Part shown: positions 45,042 to 54,427 of the stretch, piece after piece
Numbering within the stretch: position 1 is the stretch's first letter
How the letters are laid out: each line of letters starts with the position of its first letter
From: Paraburkholderia sp. C35
GTDB lineage: Bacteria > Pseudomonadota > Gammaproteobacteria > Burkholderiales > Burkholderiaceae
Length of the DNA stretch: 64,000 nt
NCBI RefSeq assembly: GCF_003121405.1
Contig: NZ_QBUY01000008.1
Span: 1 to 64,000, forward strand
Reading direction: 5' to 3'
Position numbers and translations under genes: made by a program
Notes under the pieces: model-generated
Told to the model about the DNA's origin: nothing
The model's input: the letters and a program-made list of their open reading frames with translations, nothing else
Databases searched by the model: none

Positions 45042-46322
45042 TTGGTTACACGCAGACAGTTCATCGGTGCGGTGGCAGTCGCATCGGGATTCACAGCAGC
45101 CGGGGTGAAGGCGCAGACCCGTGGCATCACGTACGTCGGCTGGTCGCAGGACGAGGCGGCGAGCAAGCCGACACTGGCCGCGCTGTTCAACGGCTATCGG
45201 CAGAGTGCGGGTGTCTCGCTCGATACCGTCGGTTATCCGTGGGCGCAGATGCAGCAGAACGTGCTGCTGCGCCTGCGCTCGGGCCAACCGATGGACGTCG
45301 TGCAACTGAACGAGCGCTGGGTGCCGCAATTCGCCTCGACGAACCGGCTGGTCGACATCGACAGCGTGTTCGGCGCCGCGCAGTTGAACAGCCGCATCAG
45401 CAAGGGCGTGCTGGAACTCGGCGAGTATCACGGCAAGCAGATGGGGTTGCCCTGGTCGGCGGGTTCGATCGGCATGGTCGCCAATGGCAAGGTGCTGCAA
45501 GGCGCAGGTTTGACGGCGCCGCCCGCAACCGTCGATGAATTCGTCGGCGCGCTCAAGGCGATCAAGAAGGCGAACCCCGGCGCCGTGCCTTATGCGATGG
45601 CAACCAAGAACAACAACGCGCTGAGTCCCGACTTCCAGGTGGGGCTGTGGACTTTCGGCGGCAGGCTATTCGACGACAGCGGCAAGGTTGCCGTGAACAG
45701 TCCGGCGGGCGTGAAGGCGCTCACGTTCATGGCCGGCCTCGTCAAGGATGGGCTCGCTGCCAAAGACGTCGATCGTCCCGACGCGCGCCGTATGTTTGCG
45801 CAATACCAGACCGGCTTCTATAACGATGCGCCATTGGCGCGCGGCTTCGCGCGCAGCAACTCGGGCCTCGGCGACAAGTTCGATCCGCTCGTCGTCGCGA
45901 TGCCGACGCCGGTGCCGCGCAAGGGCGATACGCCGCGCTCGCTTGCGTGGGGTCATCTGCTGAGCATCTTCAGCGACGGCAAGCAGAAGATCGATGCGAA
46001 TTCGCCGCAAGCGAAGCTGCTCGCGTACCTCGCGCTCAACGACGATTCGCAGTTGCGCATCTACAAGGACATCGGCCTGTTTCCGGTGACGAACAGCGCG
46101 CTCGCCAAGCTTTCTGCCGATCCGTATGTGTCGGTGTGGTCGAACGCGGCGCGCAGCGCGACCCGCGACGAGACATCGTTCTGGCCGAATTCGGCGGCGC
46201 TCACCACGGCAATCGGCGAAGAAGTGCAGGCCGCGCTGCTCGCGCAGAAGTCGCCGCAGGAAGCGATCGACAGCATGAGCAAGCGCTTGCAGGATCAGAC
46301 AGCAGGCGTGACGAGGTTCTGA
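45042..46322 (+). CDS. ABC transporter substrate-binding protein, sugar type
   Basis: This 426-aa family 1 binding protein starts at TTG 45042 behind AGGAGG. The N-terminus TRRQFIGAVAVASGFTAAGVKA-QT looks like a twin-arginine signal, unusual but known for binding proteins. ITYVGWSQDEAASKPTL and MGLPWSAGSIGMVANGKVL are typical of carbohydrate-binding proteins. It is followed after 1 base by two permease genes, and by an ATPase gene further down, giving a complete importer. The exact sugar is unknown. Confidence 0.9.
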   Translation: MVTRRQFIGAVAVASGFTAAGVKAQTRGITYVGWSQDEAASKPTLAALFNGYRQSAGVSLDTVGYPWAQMQQNVLLRLRSGQPMDVVQLNERWVPQFASTNRLVDIDSVFGAAQLNSRISKGVLELGEYHGKQMGLPWSAGSIGMVANGKVLQGAGLTAPPATVDEFVGALKAIKKANPGAVPYAMATKNNNALSPDFQVGLWTFGGRLFDDSGKVAVNSPAGVKALTFMAGLVKDGLAAKDVDRPDARRMFAQYQTGFYNDAPLARGFARSNSGLGDKFDPLVVAMPTPVPRKGDTPRSLAWGHLLSIFSDGKQKIDANSPQAKLLAYLALNDDSQLRIYKDIGLFPVTNSALAKLSADPYVSVWSNAARSATRDETSFWPNSAALTTAIGEEVQAALLAQKSPQEAIDSMSKRLQDQTAGVTRF

Positions 46323-46323
46323 C

Positions 46324-47253
46324 ATGAGCGATTCATCCATTGCGTCCAGCCCGCCGCATGAAGCGCGCCGTCCGTCGACGCTCAAGCAGCACGAGCGCAG
46401 GGTCGGCGTCATCTTTGCACTGCCCGCGCTGCTGGCGTTTGTCGTCGTCATCCTGATTCCGTTCGCGAAGTCGCTGAAGCTGTCGTTGTTCAGATACACG
46501 ATCGATACGCCGGAGCCGCAGTTCGTCGGGTTCGACAACTTCGTCAAGCTGTTGCGCGATCCCACCATCGTCAGTGTCTGTCTGAACACGCTGATGTTCG
46601 TCGTAAGCGCGACCTTGCTGACGATGATCATCTCGCTCGCATGGGCGCTGATGATGAATCAGGCGTTCAAGGGCAGGGCATTCGTGCGCGCGGCCTCGTT
46701 GCTGCCGTGGGTGTTGCCGTCGACGGTCACGGCCTTTCTCGCGGCGTGGATCTTCAACGGGCAGTACGGCGTGCTCAACGCGATCCTGCTGTCGACGGGA
46801 CTGATTTCCGAGCCGATCACATGGCTTGCCGAACGTCATGGCGCGATGGCTTGCGTGGTCGTCACGAAGGTATGGCTATCGGTGCCGCTGTTCATGGCGT
46901 TCTTTCTTGCCGGCCTGCAAAGCGTTTCGCAGGATCAGGTCGATGCCGCGCGCGTGGATGGCTGCGAAAACCTCGGTGTGCTGTGGCACGTGGTGCTGCC
47001 GCATCTCGCGCCGACGCTGATCATCGTGATGATTCTCGGCACGATGGGCAATCTGCAGGCCTTCGACGTGATCTATGCGCTCACCGAGGGCGGCCCGGTC
47101 GGTGCGACCACGATGCTGTCCGTCGAGGTCTACAAGCAGGCCTTCGAGAACTGGGATATGGGGATGGCGTGTGCCGTCGGCGTGCTGTGGTTCGTGCTGA
47201 TTGCCGTGCCCACGGTGTTTTATCTGCGTGCTCTGTTCAAGCGGGAGTCGTGA
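46324..47253 (+). CDS. Sugar ABC transporter permease (MalF/UgpA type)
   Basis: This 309-aa inner-membrane permease has six helices. The cytoplasmic EAA loop is in DQVDAARVDGCENLGVLWHVVLPHLAPTL, which contacts the ATPase. The N-terminal region (RVGVIFALPALLAFVVVILIPFAKSL) is the usual first helix. It overlaps the next permease gene by one base (TGATG), so the pair is translationally coupled. Confidence 0.95.
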   Translation: MSDSSIASSPPHEARRPSTLKQHERRVGVIFALPALLAFVVVILIPFAKSLKLSLFRYTIDTPEPQFVGFDNFVKLLRDPTIVSVCLNTLMFVVSATLLTMIISLAWALMMNQAFKGRAFVRAASLLPWVLPSTVTAFLAAWIFNGQYGVLNAILLSTGLISEPITWLAERHGAMACVVVTKVWLSVPLFMAFFLAGLQSVSQDQVDAARVDGCENLGVLWHVVLPHLAPTLIIVMILGTMGNLQAFDVIYALTEGGPVGATTMLSVEVYKQAFENWDMGMACAVGVLWFVLIAVPTVFYLRALFKRES

Positions 47254-48095
47254 TGCTGCTGAATCTTCGAACCGGACCGGCCAAAGCGACCTTTGTCGCG
47301 GCATTCGTGGCCATCGCGGCGTTTCTGTTCCTGCCTATCGTGTGGATGGTGCTCACGTCGATCAAGCCGCAAGGCGAGGTGTTCGTGCAGTTTCCCTCGT
47401 TCCTGCCGCATGCGCCGACCTTTGAAAACTATCGGAGCCTGTTCGCGCAGAGCGAAATGGCAGGCTATCTGCGCAACAGTCTGCTGACGGCGGGCGGCGG
47501 CGCGCTGCTGACGGTCACGCTCGCCACGTACGCGGCCTACAGCTTTGCGAAGTTCCGCTATCGCGGACGCAAACCGCTGATGGTGCTGATGCTGTCGGCG
47601 CAGATGTTCCCGTTCGCGATGCTGCTGATCAGCCTGTATCCGATCCTGCAAACGCTCGGGCTGCTGAACACGCGCATCGGTCTGATCATCGCGTACATCG
47701 TGCTGGCGCTGCCGAGCGGCACGTACATGCTGTACAGCTACTTCGTCAACATTCCGAACGAGATCATCGAAGCTGCCCGTACCGATGGCGCGAGCGAGCT
47801 GTACATCCTGCATCGCATCGTGTTGCCGCTCGCGATGCCCGCGCTCGTCACCGTCGGTTTGTACTCGTTCATGTGGGCATGGAACGACCTGCTGTTTTCG
47901 CTGACGCTGATTACGTCGCCCGAACTGCGCACCGTGGGCCCCGGCCTGCTGCTCGGCTACATGGGTGAAGGCAAGAGCGACTGGGGCGGCGCGATGGCGG
48001 CGTCGATTATCAGTTCGCTGCCTGTGGTGATCGGCTTTGCGTTTCTTCAACGTTTCTTTATTCAAGGCCTCACAGCCGGGGCGGTCAAATCATGA
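47253..48095 (+). CDS. Sugar ABC transporter permease (MalG/UgpE type)
   Basis: This 280-aa permease has six helices. The EAA motif lies in PNEIIEAARTDGASELYILHRIVLPLAMPAL. ATG 47253 overlaps the stop of the previous gene; the longer frame upstream is a shadow of it. The C-terminal RFFIQGLTAGAVKS is the standard end of the MalG family. It overlaps the following SDR gene by 4 bases. Confidence 0.95.
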   Translation: MLLNLRTGPAKATFVAAFVAIAAFLFLPIVWMVLTSIKPQGEVFVQFPSFLPHAPTFENYRSLFAQSEMAGYLRNSLLTAGGGALLTVTLATYAAYSFAKFRYRGRKPLMVLMLSAQMFPFAMLLISLYPILQTLGLLNTRIGLIIAYIVLALPSGTYMLYSYFVNIPNEIIEAARTDGASELYILHRIVLPLAMPALVTVGLYSFMWAWNDLLFSLTLITSPELRTVGPGLLLGYMGEGKSDWGGAMAASIISSLPVVIGFAFLQRFFIQGLTAGAVKS

Positions 48096-48904
48096 GACTC
48101 GCAGACAAGGTCGCCATCGTCACAGGCACAGGGCAGGGCATCGGCCGCGCGATATTGCGCCGGTTCGTGCAGGAAGGCGCGCGCGTGGTCGCCGTCGAAT
48201 GGTCGCGTGAAGCGGGCGAGGCCGCGCTCGACGGTTTGCCTTCAGAGCGCGTGCATCTGCTGTGCGCCGATGCTCACGCGCAGTCCACTGTCGATGAAGC
48301 CGTGCAACAGGCGTTGACGCGATTCGGCGGCCTGCATGTGCTGGTCAACAACGCCGTTCGCTACACGGAGCGCAAGGTAACGGAATGCTCCGACGAAGAC
48401 TGGATCACCACGATCGACTCAGCCCTCAGCACCGGCTTTCGCTTCTGCCGCGCAGCGATCCCGCACATGATTCGTCACGGTGGCGGCTCGATCGTGAATC
48501 TGGCGTCGATCAACCATATGGTCGCGAATCCGGGACTCGCCGCGTACACGGCGGCCAAAGGCGGCGTCGCTGCGCTCAGCAAGCAGATCGCCATTGAATA
48601 CGGCACGCAGGGCATTCGCTGCAACGCGGTGTCGCCCGCGCTGATCGCCACCGAACGCACGATGCAGGGCGTGAGCGATCACGACATGCGCCTGAACCGC
48701 GAATGCTATCCCGTCGGCCGGATCGGCGAACCCGACGATGTGGCCAATGCCGTGCTGTTTCTTGCATCGGATGAAGCGTCGTTCATCACGGGTGTCGATC
48801 TTGCTGTCGATGGCGGCCTGACGTCGCTTGCCGCCAGCGCGGTGCTGTCCACGCGCATACGCGGCTGGTGGGGCCGTCCACCCATCACCTTGCCCGACGC
48901 ATAG
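48092..48904 (+). CDS. SDR family oxidoreductase
   Basis: The 270-aa short-chain dehydrogenase has TGTGQGIG, NNAVRYTERKVTE, the catalytic Ser in NLASINHM and the pair in YTAAK. It is inserted between the permease and ATPase genes of the importer, and overlaps the permease by 4 bases (ATGA), so it acts on the imported sugar. Oxidation of the aldose to a lactone, which the SMP-30 domains could open, is a reasonable but unproven role. The C-terminal TRIRGWWGRPPITLPDA extension is unusual. Confidence 0.87.
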   Translation: MRLADKVAIVTGTGQGIGRAILRRFVQEGARVVAVEWSREAGEAALDGLPSERVHLLCADAHAQSTVDEAVQQALTRFGGLHVLVNNAVRYTERKVTECSDEDWITTIDSALSTGFRFCRAAIPHMIRHGGGSIVNLASINHMVANPGLAAYTAAKGGVAALSKQIAIEYGTQGIRCNAVSPALIATERTMQGVSDHDMRLNRECYPVGRIGEPDDVANAVLFLASDEASFITGVDLAVDGGLTSLAASAVLSTRIRGWWGRPPITLPDA

Positions 48905-48947
48905 CCACAACGATCCATCGGGAACACATTCATGAAGGAGACAACAC

Positions 48948-50051
48948 ATGGCTCAGATTGAGCTGAAAGGGGTGCGCAAGAGCTTCGGCCCCGCGACGGT
49001 GATTCACGGCGTGGATCTGCAGATTGCCGATGGCGAATTCTGCGTGTTCGTCGGACCGTCGGGCTGCGGCAAGTCCACCTTGCTGAGACTGATCGCCGGG
49101 CTGGAGGAATGCAGCGAAGGCACGATCTCGATTGGCGGCGTGGACGTCACGGACGCGCAGCCTGCACGCCGTGGTATCGCGATGGTGTTCCAGTCGTACG
49201 CGCTCTATCCGCATATGACCGTTGCGCAAAATATGGGCTTCGGTCTCAGGATGATTGGCGTGCCGCAAGCGCGGATCGACGAGGCCGTGACGCGCGCTGC
49301 GCAGACGCTGCGGATCGAACACCTGCTGGGCCGCCGTCCGAAGGACCTGTCGGGCGGTCAGCGTCAGCGCGTGGCGATTGGCCGGGCGATCGTGCGCGAT
49401 CCGAAGCTGTTTCTGTTCGATGAACCGTTGTCGAATCTCGATGCCGCGTTGCGCGTCGAGATGCGCGTCGAGTTGTCGAAGATCAAGGCACAACTGGGCA
49501 CGACCTTCGTCTACGTGACGCACGATCAGATCGAGGCGATGACACTCGCCGACAAGATCGTCGTGTTGCGCGACGGCAGGATCGAGCAGGTTGGCTCGCC
49601 GCTCCAGTTGTACACGCGGCCCGCAAACCGTTTTGTGGCCGGGTTCATCGGTTCGCCGAAGATGAACTTTCTCGATGTCGGCGCGAAGGGCGGACGCGGC
49701 GCTGCCGTGCAGGTCGCGCTGCCGGGCGGCGGCACGCTGTCGCTGTCAGGCGACATACGCTTGCCCGCCGATCCGTCGATCACGCTCGGCGTGCGCCCCG
49801 AGCATCTGCAACTCGCCGATCTGGACAACAGCCACCTGCGTGGCCGCGTCGTGCTCGCCGAGCGTCTTGGCGGTGAGACGTATGTGCACGCCCAGGTCGA
49901 ATCGGCGATGGTGCTGGTCAAGGCGGCAGGCGACGCGCCCGTTCGCGCCGGGGAGAACGTTGGCCTGTCGATTGCCGCGCGCGAGGCGCATCTGTTCAAC
50001 TCGGCCGGTGCGCGCATTGCCGTTGCCGAACCGCATGCGCTGCGAGCCTGA
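48948..50051 (+). CDS. Sugar ABC transporter ATP-binding protein (MalK/UgpC type)
   Basis: This 367-aa ATPase has Walker A GPSGCGKST, Q-loop VFQSYALYPHMT, signature LSGGQRQRVAIGRAI, Walker B LFLFDEPLSNLD and H-loop YVTHDQIEAMTLADKI. The C-terminal TOBE/OB regulatory domain (GVRPEHLQLADL) is typical of CUT1 importers. It serves the two permeases at 46324-48095. A single ATPase may also be shared with other importers, such as the orphan binding protein at 38444, which is conjecture. Confidence 0.95.
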   Translation: MAQIELKGVRKSFGPATVIHGVDLQIADGEFCVFVGPSGCGKSTLLRLIAGLEECSEGTISIGGVDVTDAQPARRGIAMVFQSYALYPHMTVAQNMGFGLRMIGVPQARIDEAVTRAAQTLRIEHLLGRRPKDLSGGQRQRVAIGRAIVRDPKLFLFDEPLSNLDAALRVEMRVELSKIKAQLGTTFVYVTHDQIEAMTLADKIVVLRDGRIEQVGSPLQLYTRPANRFVAGFIGSPKMNFLDVGAKGGRGAAVQVALPGGGTLSLSGDIRLPADPSITLGVRPEHLQLADLDNSHLRGRVVLAERLGGETYVHAQVESAMVLVKAAGDAPVRAGENVGLSIAAREAHLFNSAGARIAVAEPHALRA

Positions 50052-50055
50052 CACG

Positions 50056-51222
50056 ATGACACCACATCCATTACAGATCGTCGAGGTGCGTCACTGGAAG
50101 GTCGCGATGCCTTTCAGGCAGGCACTCGAATGGGGTTCGGGCGCACGGCCCGCTGCAACCCGGCTGGTCGTCGAAGTGACGCTGGCCAATGGCGTGAAAG
50201 GCTACGGCGAAACCATCTGCCTGCTCGAATTCGTCGAGCCCGTACTCGTCAACACCGTGATACCGATTGCGAAGCAACACCGCGCGTGGGATGTCGAGCG
50301 CTTCACGCGGCATGTGTTCGGCGCGGGCTATTACCACCACAAACGCGCGGCCGTCATGGCCATGGCGGCTGTCGAAATGGCGATGTGGGACGCGCAGGGA
50401 CGCGTGGCGGGCTGCCCGCTGGCGGACCTGTGGGGCGGCATCTATCGTTCGCAGGTCGAGGTCTCTGCGTATCTGTTCGGCACCGATGCCGCGCAACTCA
50501 CCGACGCCGCGCAACGCTTTCTCGACGAGGGATACCGAAGCTTCAAGGTGAAGATCGGCATGACGCCCGCAAGCGATCTGTCGAATGTCGAAGCCGTGAA
50601 GCGCGTGACGGGCGATCTGCCGCTGCGTGCCGACGTGAACAGCGCGTGGACACCCGGCACGGCCAAACGCATGCTGGAATGTCTGCGCCCGTTCGACCTG
50701 CAATACGTCGAACAGCCGCTCGAACTCGACGACTTGCAAGGTCACGCACAACTGCGCGGCGCCCAGCCTGTGCCGATTGCGCTCGACGAATCGGCCTATA
50801 CGCTCGCCGACGTGGGCAACATCGTGCGCCATGGCGCGGCCGACGTGATCCTGCTCGATCCGCACGAGATCGGCGGACTCTGGCAGACCATCAAGGCCGC
50901 GGCCATCGCGGAAGCGCATGGCATTCCCGTCACGCTGCATAGCGGCGGGGAACTCGGTTTCTCGCAATCGGCTTATGTGCAGCTTGCCAGCACCATCCCG
51001 AACATGTCGATCTCGATCGATTCCGAGCGCGACTATCTCGCCGACGATGTCGTGCGCTCGGCGCCCACTGTAAAGGACGGCGCGTTCTCGCTGCCCGAGG
51101 GGCCGGGACTCGGCATGGAACCGGATTTCGACAAGCTGAACCGCTATCAGGCCGACCACATCCGTGGCGCTTATCTCGACGCGCGACGGCCCGGATGGTT
51201 TTCGACCAAACCCGCGTACTGA
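50056..51222 (+). CDS. Enolase superfamily, mandelate racemase/muconate-lactonising type
   Basis: This is a 388-aa enolase-superfamily enzyme. It has the N-terminal capping domain and a TIM barrel with the KxK base motif (SFKVKIG). The metal ligands are in RADVN, VEQPL and ALDES. The His that could serve as second base lies in TLHSGGE, with an Asp in LLDPHEIGG. It removes a proton alpha to a carboxylate: racemisation, cycloisomerisation or dehydration of an acid sugar. ATG 50056 lies 4 bases after the ATPase stop, so it is in the operon. The substrate remains open. Confidence 0.88.
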   Translation: MTPHPLQIVEVRHWKVAMPFRQALEWGSGARPAATRLVVEVTLANGVKGYGETICLLEFVEPVLVNTVIPIAKQHRAWDVERFTRHVFGAGYYHHKRAAVMAMAAVEMAMWDAQGRVAGCPLADLWGGIYRSQVEVSAYLFGTDAAQLTDAAQRFLDEGYRSFKVKIGMTPASDLSNVEAVKRVTGDLPLRADVNSAWTPGTAKRMLECLRPFDLQYVEQPLELDDLQGHAQLRGAQPVPIALDESAYTLADVGNIVRHGAADVILLDPHEIGGLWQTIKAAAIAEAHGIPVTLHSGGELGFSQSAYVQLASTIPNMSISIDSERDYLADDVVRSAPTVKDGAFSLPEGPGLGMEPDFDKLNRYQADHIRGAYLDARRPGWFSTKPAY

Positions 51223-51242
51223 CGCGAAGAGACCTCATACAC

Positions 51243-52166
51243 ATGAACAGGAAAAACAGCATGGCACCGATCTCAGGCGTATTTCCCGTATTGCCGACAC
51301 CGTTCGATGAGCACGGCAAGGCCGACGTCGAGAGTCTGCGCAAACTGGTGCGCTATCTGATCGACGTGGGCGTCGACGGCATGACTTATCCCGGCGTCGC
51401 GAGCGAGTTCAACCAGTTGACCACGGACGAGCGGCTCGCCCTGACCGACATCGTGCTCGACGAACTCGATGGCCGCGTGCCGCTGGTCGCGGGCGTATCG
51501 AGCACCGATGTCAGCCATACGGTGCAGCTTGCGCAGGCAGCCGCGGAACGCGGCGCCAGCGCGCTGATGATCGCTGCGCCGCCCGATCGCAAGACCGCCG
51601 AAGCGCAGATCGAGTTTTTCGCGGCTGTCGCACGCGCCGTCCCCGACACGCCCATCGTGTTGCAGAACGTGCCGGCACCCGTCGGCGCGGGTCTCGATCC
51701 CGACGTGCTGGTGGCGATACTGAACGCGGTGCCCGGCATCCGTTACGTGAAGGAAGAAACCTTGCCGAGCGGGCAGCGGCTCACGTCGGTGCGCGATGCG
51801 GCGCCGCGCACGTTGCTGGGCGTGCTGGGCGGCGCGGGTGGCCGCTATATCACCGACGAGTTGCGGCGTGGCGCGTGCGGCACGATGCCTGCCGTCGAAC
51901 TCGCTGAAGTGCATGTGGCGCTGTTTGCCGCGCACCGTGCCGGCGAGAACGAACGCGTGCGGCAGATCTTCACGCGCATGTTGCCCATTCTGAACGTGCA
52001 GGCCGTGTTCCGCTGGTCGCTGACGAAGTACGTGCTGCATCGGCGCGGCCTGATCCGTTGCCGTCTGCAACGTGCGGCCGGCCCTTTGCTCGATCACCAG
52101 GACGCAGCGGACGTCGATGCCTTTCTGCACGACATCGAAGATCTTCTTGCGCCGTGCCGGACATAA
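51243..52166 (+). CDS. DapA/DHDPS family aldolase or dehydratase
   Basis: This 307-aa Schiff-base TIM barrel has FPVLPTPFDEHGKADVESL at the N-terminus and the lysine Lys170 in IRYVKEETLP. The usual YNVP tyrosine, which shuttles the proton, is replaced by Gln141 in VLQNVPAP. The GTT motif is not obvious, since the corresponding region reads PGVASEFNQL. In acid-sugar operons such proteins act as 2-keto-3-deoxy-sugar-acid dehydratases or aldolases, and a changed active site fits a non-DHDPS activity. Confidence 0.87.
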   Translation: MNRKNSMAPISGVFPVLPTPFDEHGKADVESLRKLVRYLIDVGVDGMTYPGVASEFNQLTTDERLALTDIVLDELDGRVPLVAGVSSTDVSHTVQLAQAAAERGASALMIAAPPDRKTAEAQIEFFAAVARAVPDTPIVLQNVPAPVGAGLDPDVLVAILNAVPGIRYVKEETLPSGQRLTSVRDAAPRTLLGVLGGAGGRYITDELRRGACGTMPAVELAEVHVALFAAHRAGENERVRQIFTRMLPILNVQAVFRWSLTKYVLHRRGLIRCRLQRAAGPLLDHQDAADVDAFLHDIEDLLAPCRT

Positions 52167-52198
52167 AGCCCTTTCTCTTTTCGAACAGCGCAAACGTC

Positions 52199-53383
52199 AT
52201 GACTCACGTACCCGCCATTACCCGCGTCGAATCGTTCATCGTCTCGATTCCGCGCGACGAGCCGTATCTCGGTGGACTCGGCAAAGACGAGCAGGTCAAT
52301 TCGCGGGGTTATCTGATCCGCAAAGGCAACGGGACCATCTACCCGACCACGGACATGTCCGTGCTGATCCGCGTCACTGCCGAAGACGGCACCGTGGGAT
52401 GGGGCGAAACCTACGGCATCGTCGCGCCTGAAGCTGTCACGGCCATCATCGACGACGTGCTCGGGCCCGCCGTGATCGGCCGCGATCCGCGCGATGCCGT
52501 CGTGATTCAGGAAGATCTGTACAACCTGATGCGGGTGCGCGGCTTCTTCGGTGGTTTTTACGTGGATGCGATCGCGGGCGTCGATATTGCGAGCTGGGAT
52601 CTGTTCGGCAAGCTGGTCGGGCAACCCGTCGTCAAGCTGATTGGCGGGCAGCGTCAGCAGGAGATCCCCGCGTACGTGTCGGGCTTGCCGGGCCGCACGC
52701 TGAGCGATCGCGTTGCGCTTGCGCGTTCGTTCGTCGACAAGGGCTTCAACGCGTTCAAGTATCACGCCGCCGTGTCGTTCGACGGCATTGTCGAAGAGAT
52801 GCGTGCGCTGCGTGAAGGACTCGGTGATACCGCAAAGATCATGGTCGATCTGCACTGGAAATTCACCGCGCAGGAAGCGATCCAGCTTGCGGATCAGCTG
52901 GCGCGCTGGCGGCCGTATTTCATCGAAGCGCCTTGCCAGCCCGAAGATCTCGAAGGCCAGGCGCGTGTGGGCGAACAGATTCGCGTACCGCTTGCGCTGG
53001 GCGAGGAATGGCGCACGGTCTATGAGTATCGTCCGCGGCTCGAGCGGCGTTCGATGTCGATCATCCAGCCGGAGATGGGGCATATCGGCATCAGCCAGTT
53101 CATGCAGATCGCACGCATGGCGAACGCCTTCCATATGAAAGTGATTCCGCACGCGACCATCGGCATCGGCATTTTCCAGGCGGCGAGCCTGCACGCGACG
53201 GCTGCCTTGCCGAACGCACCGATGCACGAATACCAGCATTCCGTTTTCGACCGCAACCTTCGCTATGTGAATACGGCGATGCGTTGCGCGGACGGCGTGT
53301 TTCAGTTGCCGCAAGGGCCGGGACTGGGCATCGAGCCAGGCGAGCAGGTCTGGCAGTACGTGCGAAAGAGCAAAGCGGGCTGA
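52199..53383 (+). CDS. Enolase superfamily dehydratase (KxH type)
   Basis: This 394-aa mandelate racemase/enolase family protein has the base motif KxH in AFKYHAA. The metal ligands are Asp in MVDLHW, Glu in FIEAPC and Glu in LGEEWR, and the general acid His is in VIPHATIGIG. The KxH and H signatures are typical of acid-sugar dehydratases such as galactonate or galactarate dehydratases. It is a distinct subgroup from the gene at 50056, so the pathway may use two dehydratases or one cycloisomerase and one dehydratase. ATG 52199 starts it; the longer frame overlaps the DapA-like gene. Confidence 0.87.
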   Translation: MTHVPAITRVESFIVSIPRDEPYLGGLGKDEQVNSRGYLIRKGNGTIYPTTDMSVLIRVTAEDGTVGWGETYGIVAPEAVTAIIDDVLGPAVIGRDPRDAVVIQEDLYNLMRVRGFFGGFYVDAIAGVDIASWDLFGKLVGQPVVKLIGGQRQQEIPAYVSGLPGRTLSDRVALARSFVDKGFNAFKYHAAVSFDGIVEEMRALREGLGDTAKIMVDLHWKFTAQEAIQLADQLARWRPYFIEAPCQPEDLEGQARVGEQIRVPLALGEEWRTVYEYRPRLERRSMSIIQPEMGHIGISQFMQIARMANAFHMKVIPHATIGIGIFQAASLHATAALPNAPMHEYQHSVFDRNLRYVNTAMRCADGVFQLPQGPGLGIEPGEQVWQYVRKSKAG

Positions 53384-53450
53384 TATTGCCCGTCATGGCG
53401 CACAAGGTGGCCATGACGGGATTTCATTCAATCAAGCAGGGGTGTGGGAC

Positions 53451-54374
53451 ATGAAGCCATCTTTTATCAGCCTCGACTGGGGCACGTCGAGTTTGCGCGC
53501 GACTCTCGTTGCCGCCGACGGCGCGATCATGGAAAGCCGCAGCGCCGCAGGCGGCGTGATGACCGTGAAGGACCGCGATTTTCATACTCCGTTGAATGCG
53601 ATCTGCGAGGACTGGATCGACATGCATGGTTGCCCGATCGTGGCGAGCGGCATGATCGGCAGCCGTCAGGGCTGGGTCGAAGCGCCGTATCTCGCGTGTC
53701 CGGCTACGCCCGCCGCCGCTGCGCACGCCTTCACCACGCTGCGCGTCGCCGACAAGGTGGACATGCACATCATCCCCGGTGTGCGCTGCGGTGGTGTCGA
53801 TTCGATCCACGACGTGATGCGCGGCGAGGAGACGCAGATCTGGGGCGCGGGCGTCGGTCCGCAGAGTCTTTGCGTGCTGCCGGGCACGCACAACAAATGG
53901 GTATTCGTCGACGACAATTCGACCATCACGCACTTCGCCACCTACATGACGGGCGAACTGTATGGCCTGTTGACGAAACACGGCATTCTTGGGCGCCTGA
54001 TGGAGTTCGGCACGCGCGACGACGAAGCCTTTCGCGCAGGCGTCGCACTCGGACTCAAACATCCGGAGCAGGCGACGCATGTGGTCTTCGCTGCGCGCAC
54101 GGCACGCCTGATGGATGAGATGGCGCCCGCCGGCTTGCCGGACTATCTGTCGGGCATCCTGATCGGTGTCGAAGTGGCGAGTGCGCGGGCCGTGTACTTG
54201 CCGGACGCATCGCGCCCGGTCGTGCTGATCGGCGACGATGATCTGTGCCGGCGCTACGAGTGGGCGCTGGAGATGGCGGGCTTGCGCACGGAACGGGCGA
54301 TAGACGGAGCAACCGTGCTCGGGCACGTGCGCATCGCGAAGGAGGCGGGGATCGTCGATAGAAGCGCGCATTGA
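53451..54374 (+). CDS. dgoK: 2-dehydro-3-deoxygalactonokinase
   Basis: This 307-aa kinase phosphorylates 2-keto-3-deoxygalactonate at C6. The ASKHA-type phosphate loop is SLDWGTSSLRATLV; VASGMIGSRQGWVEAPYLACP and LCVLPGTHNKWV are family-specific. ATG 53451 is preferred to the upstream GTG 53442. It implies a DeLey-Doudoroff-like branch: aldonate dehydrated by an enolase-type enzyme, then phosphorylated. No KDPGal aldolase (dgoA) gene is visible nearby, so that step must be elsewhere or be done by another enzyme. Confidence 0.88.
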   Translation: MKPSFISLDWGTSSLRATLVAADGAIMESRSAAGGVMTVKDRDFHTPLNAICEDWIDMHGCPIVASGMIGSRQGWVEAPYLACPATPAAAAHAFTTLRVADKVDMHIIPGVRCGGVDSIHDVMRGEETQIWGAGVGPQSLCVLPGTHNKWVFVDDNSTITHFATYMTGELYGLLTKHGILGRLMEFGTRDDEAFRAGVALGLKHPEQATHVVFAARTARLMDEMAPAGLPDYLSGILIGVEVASARAVYLPDASRPVVLIGDDDLCRRYEWALEMAGLRTERAIDGATVLGHVRIAKEAGIVDRSAH

Positions 54375-54427
54375 GCAAGCGGACAGTTTCTGCCTGAAGA
54401 CCTCTTCACACGCTGCGGACTTCTCAC

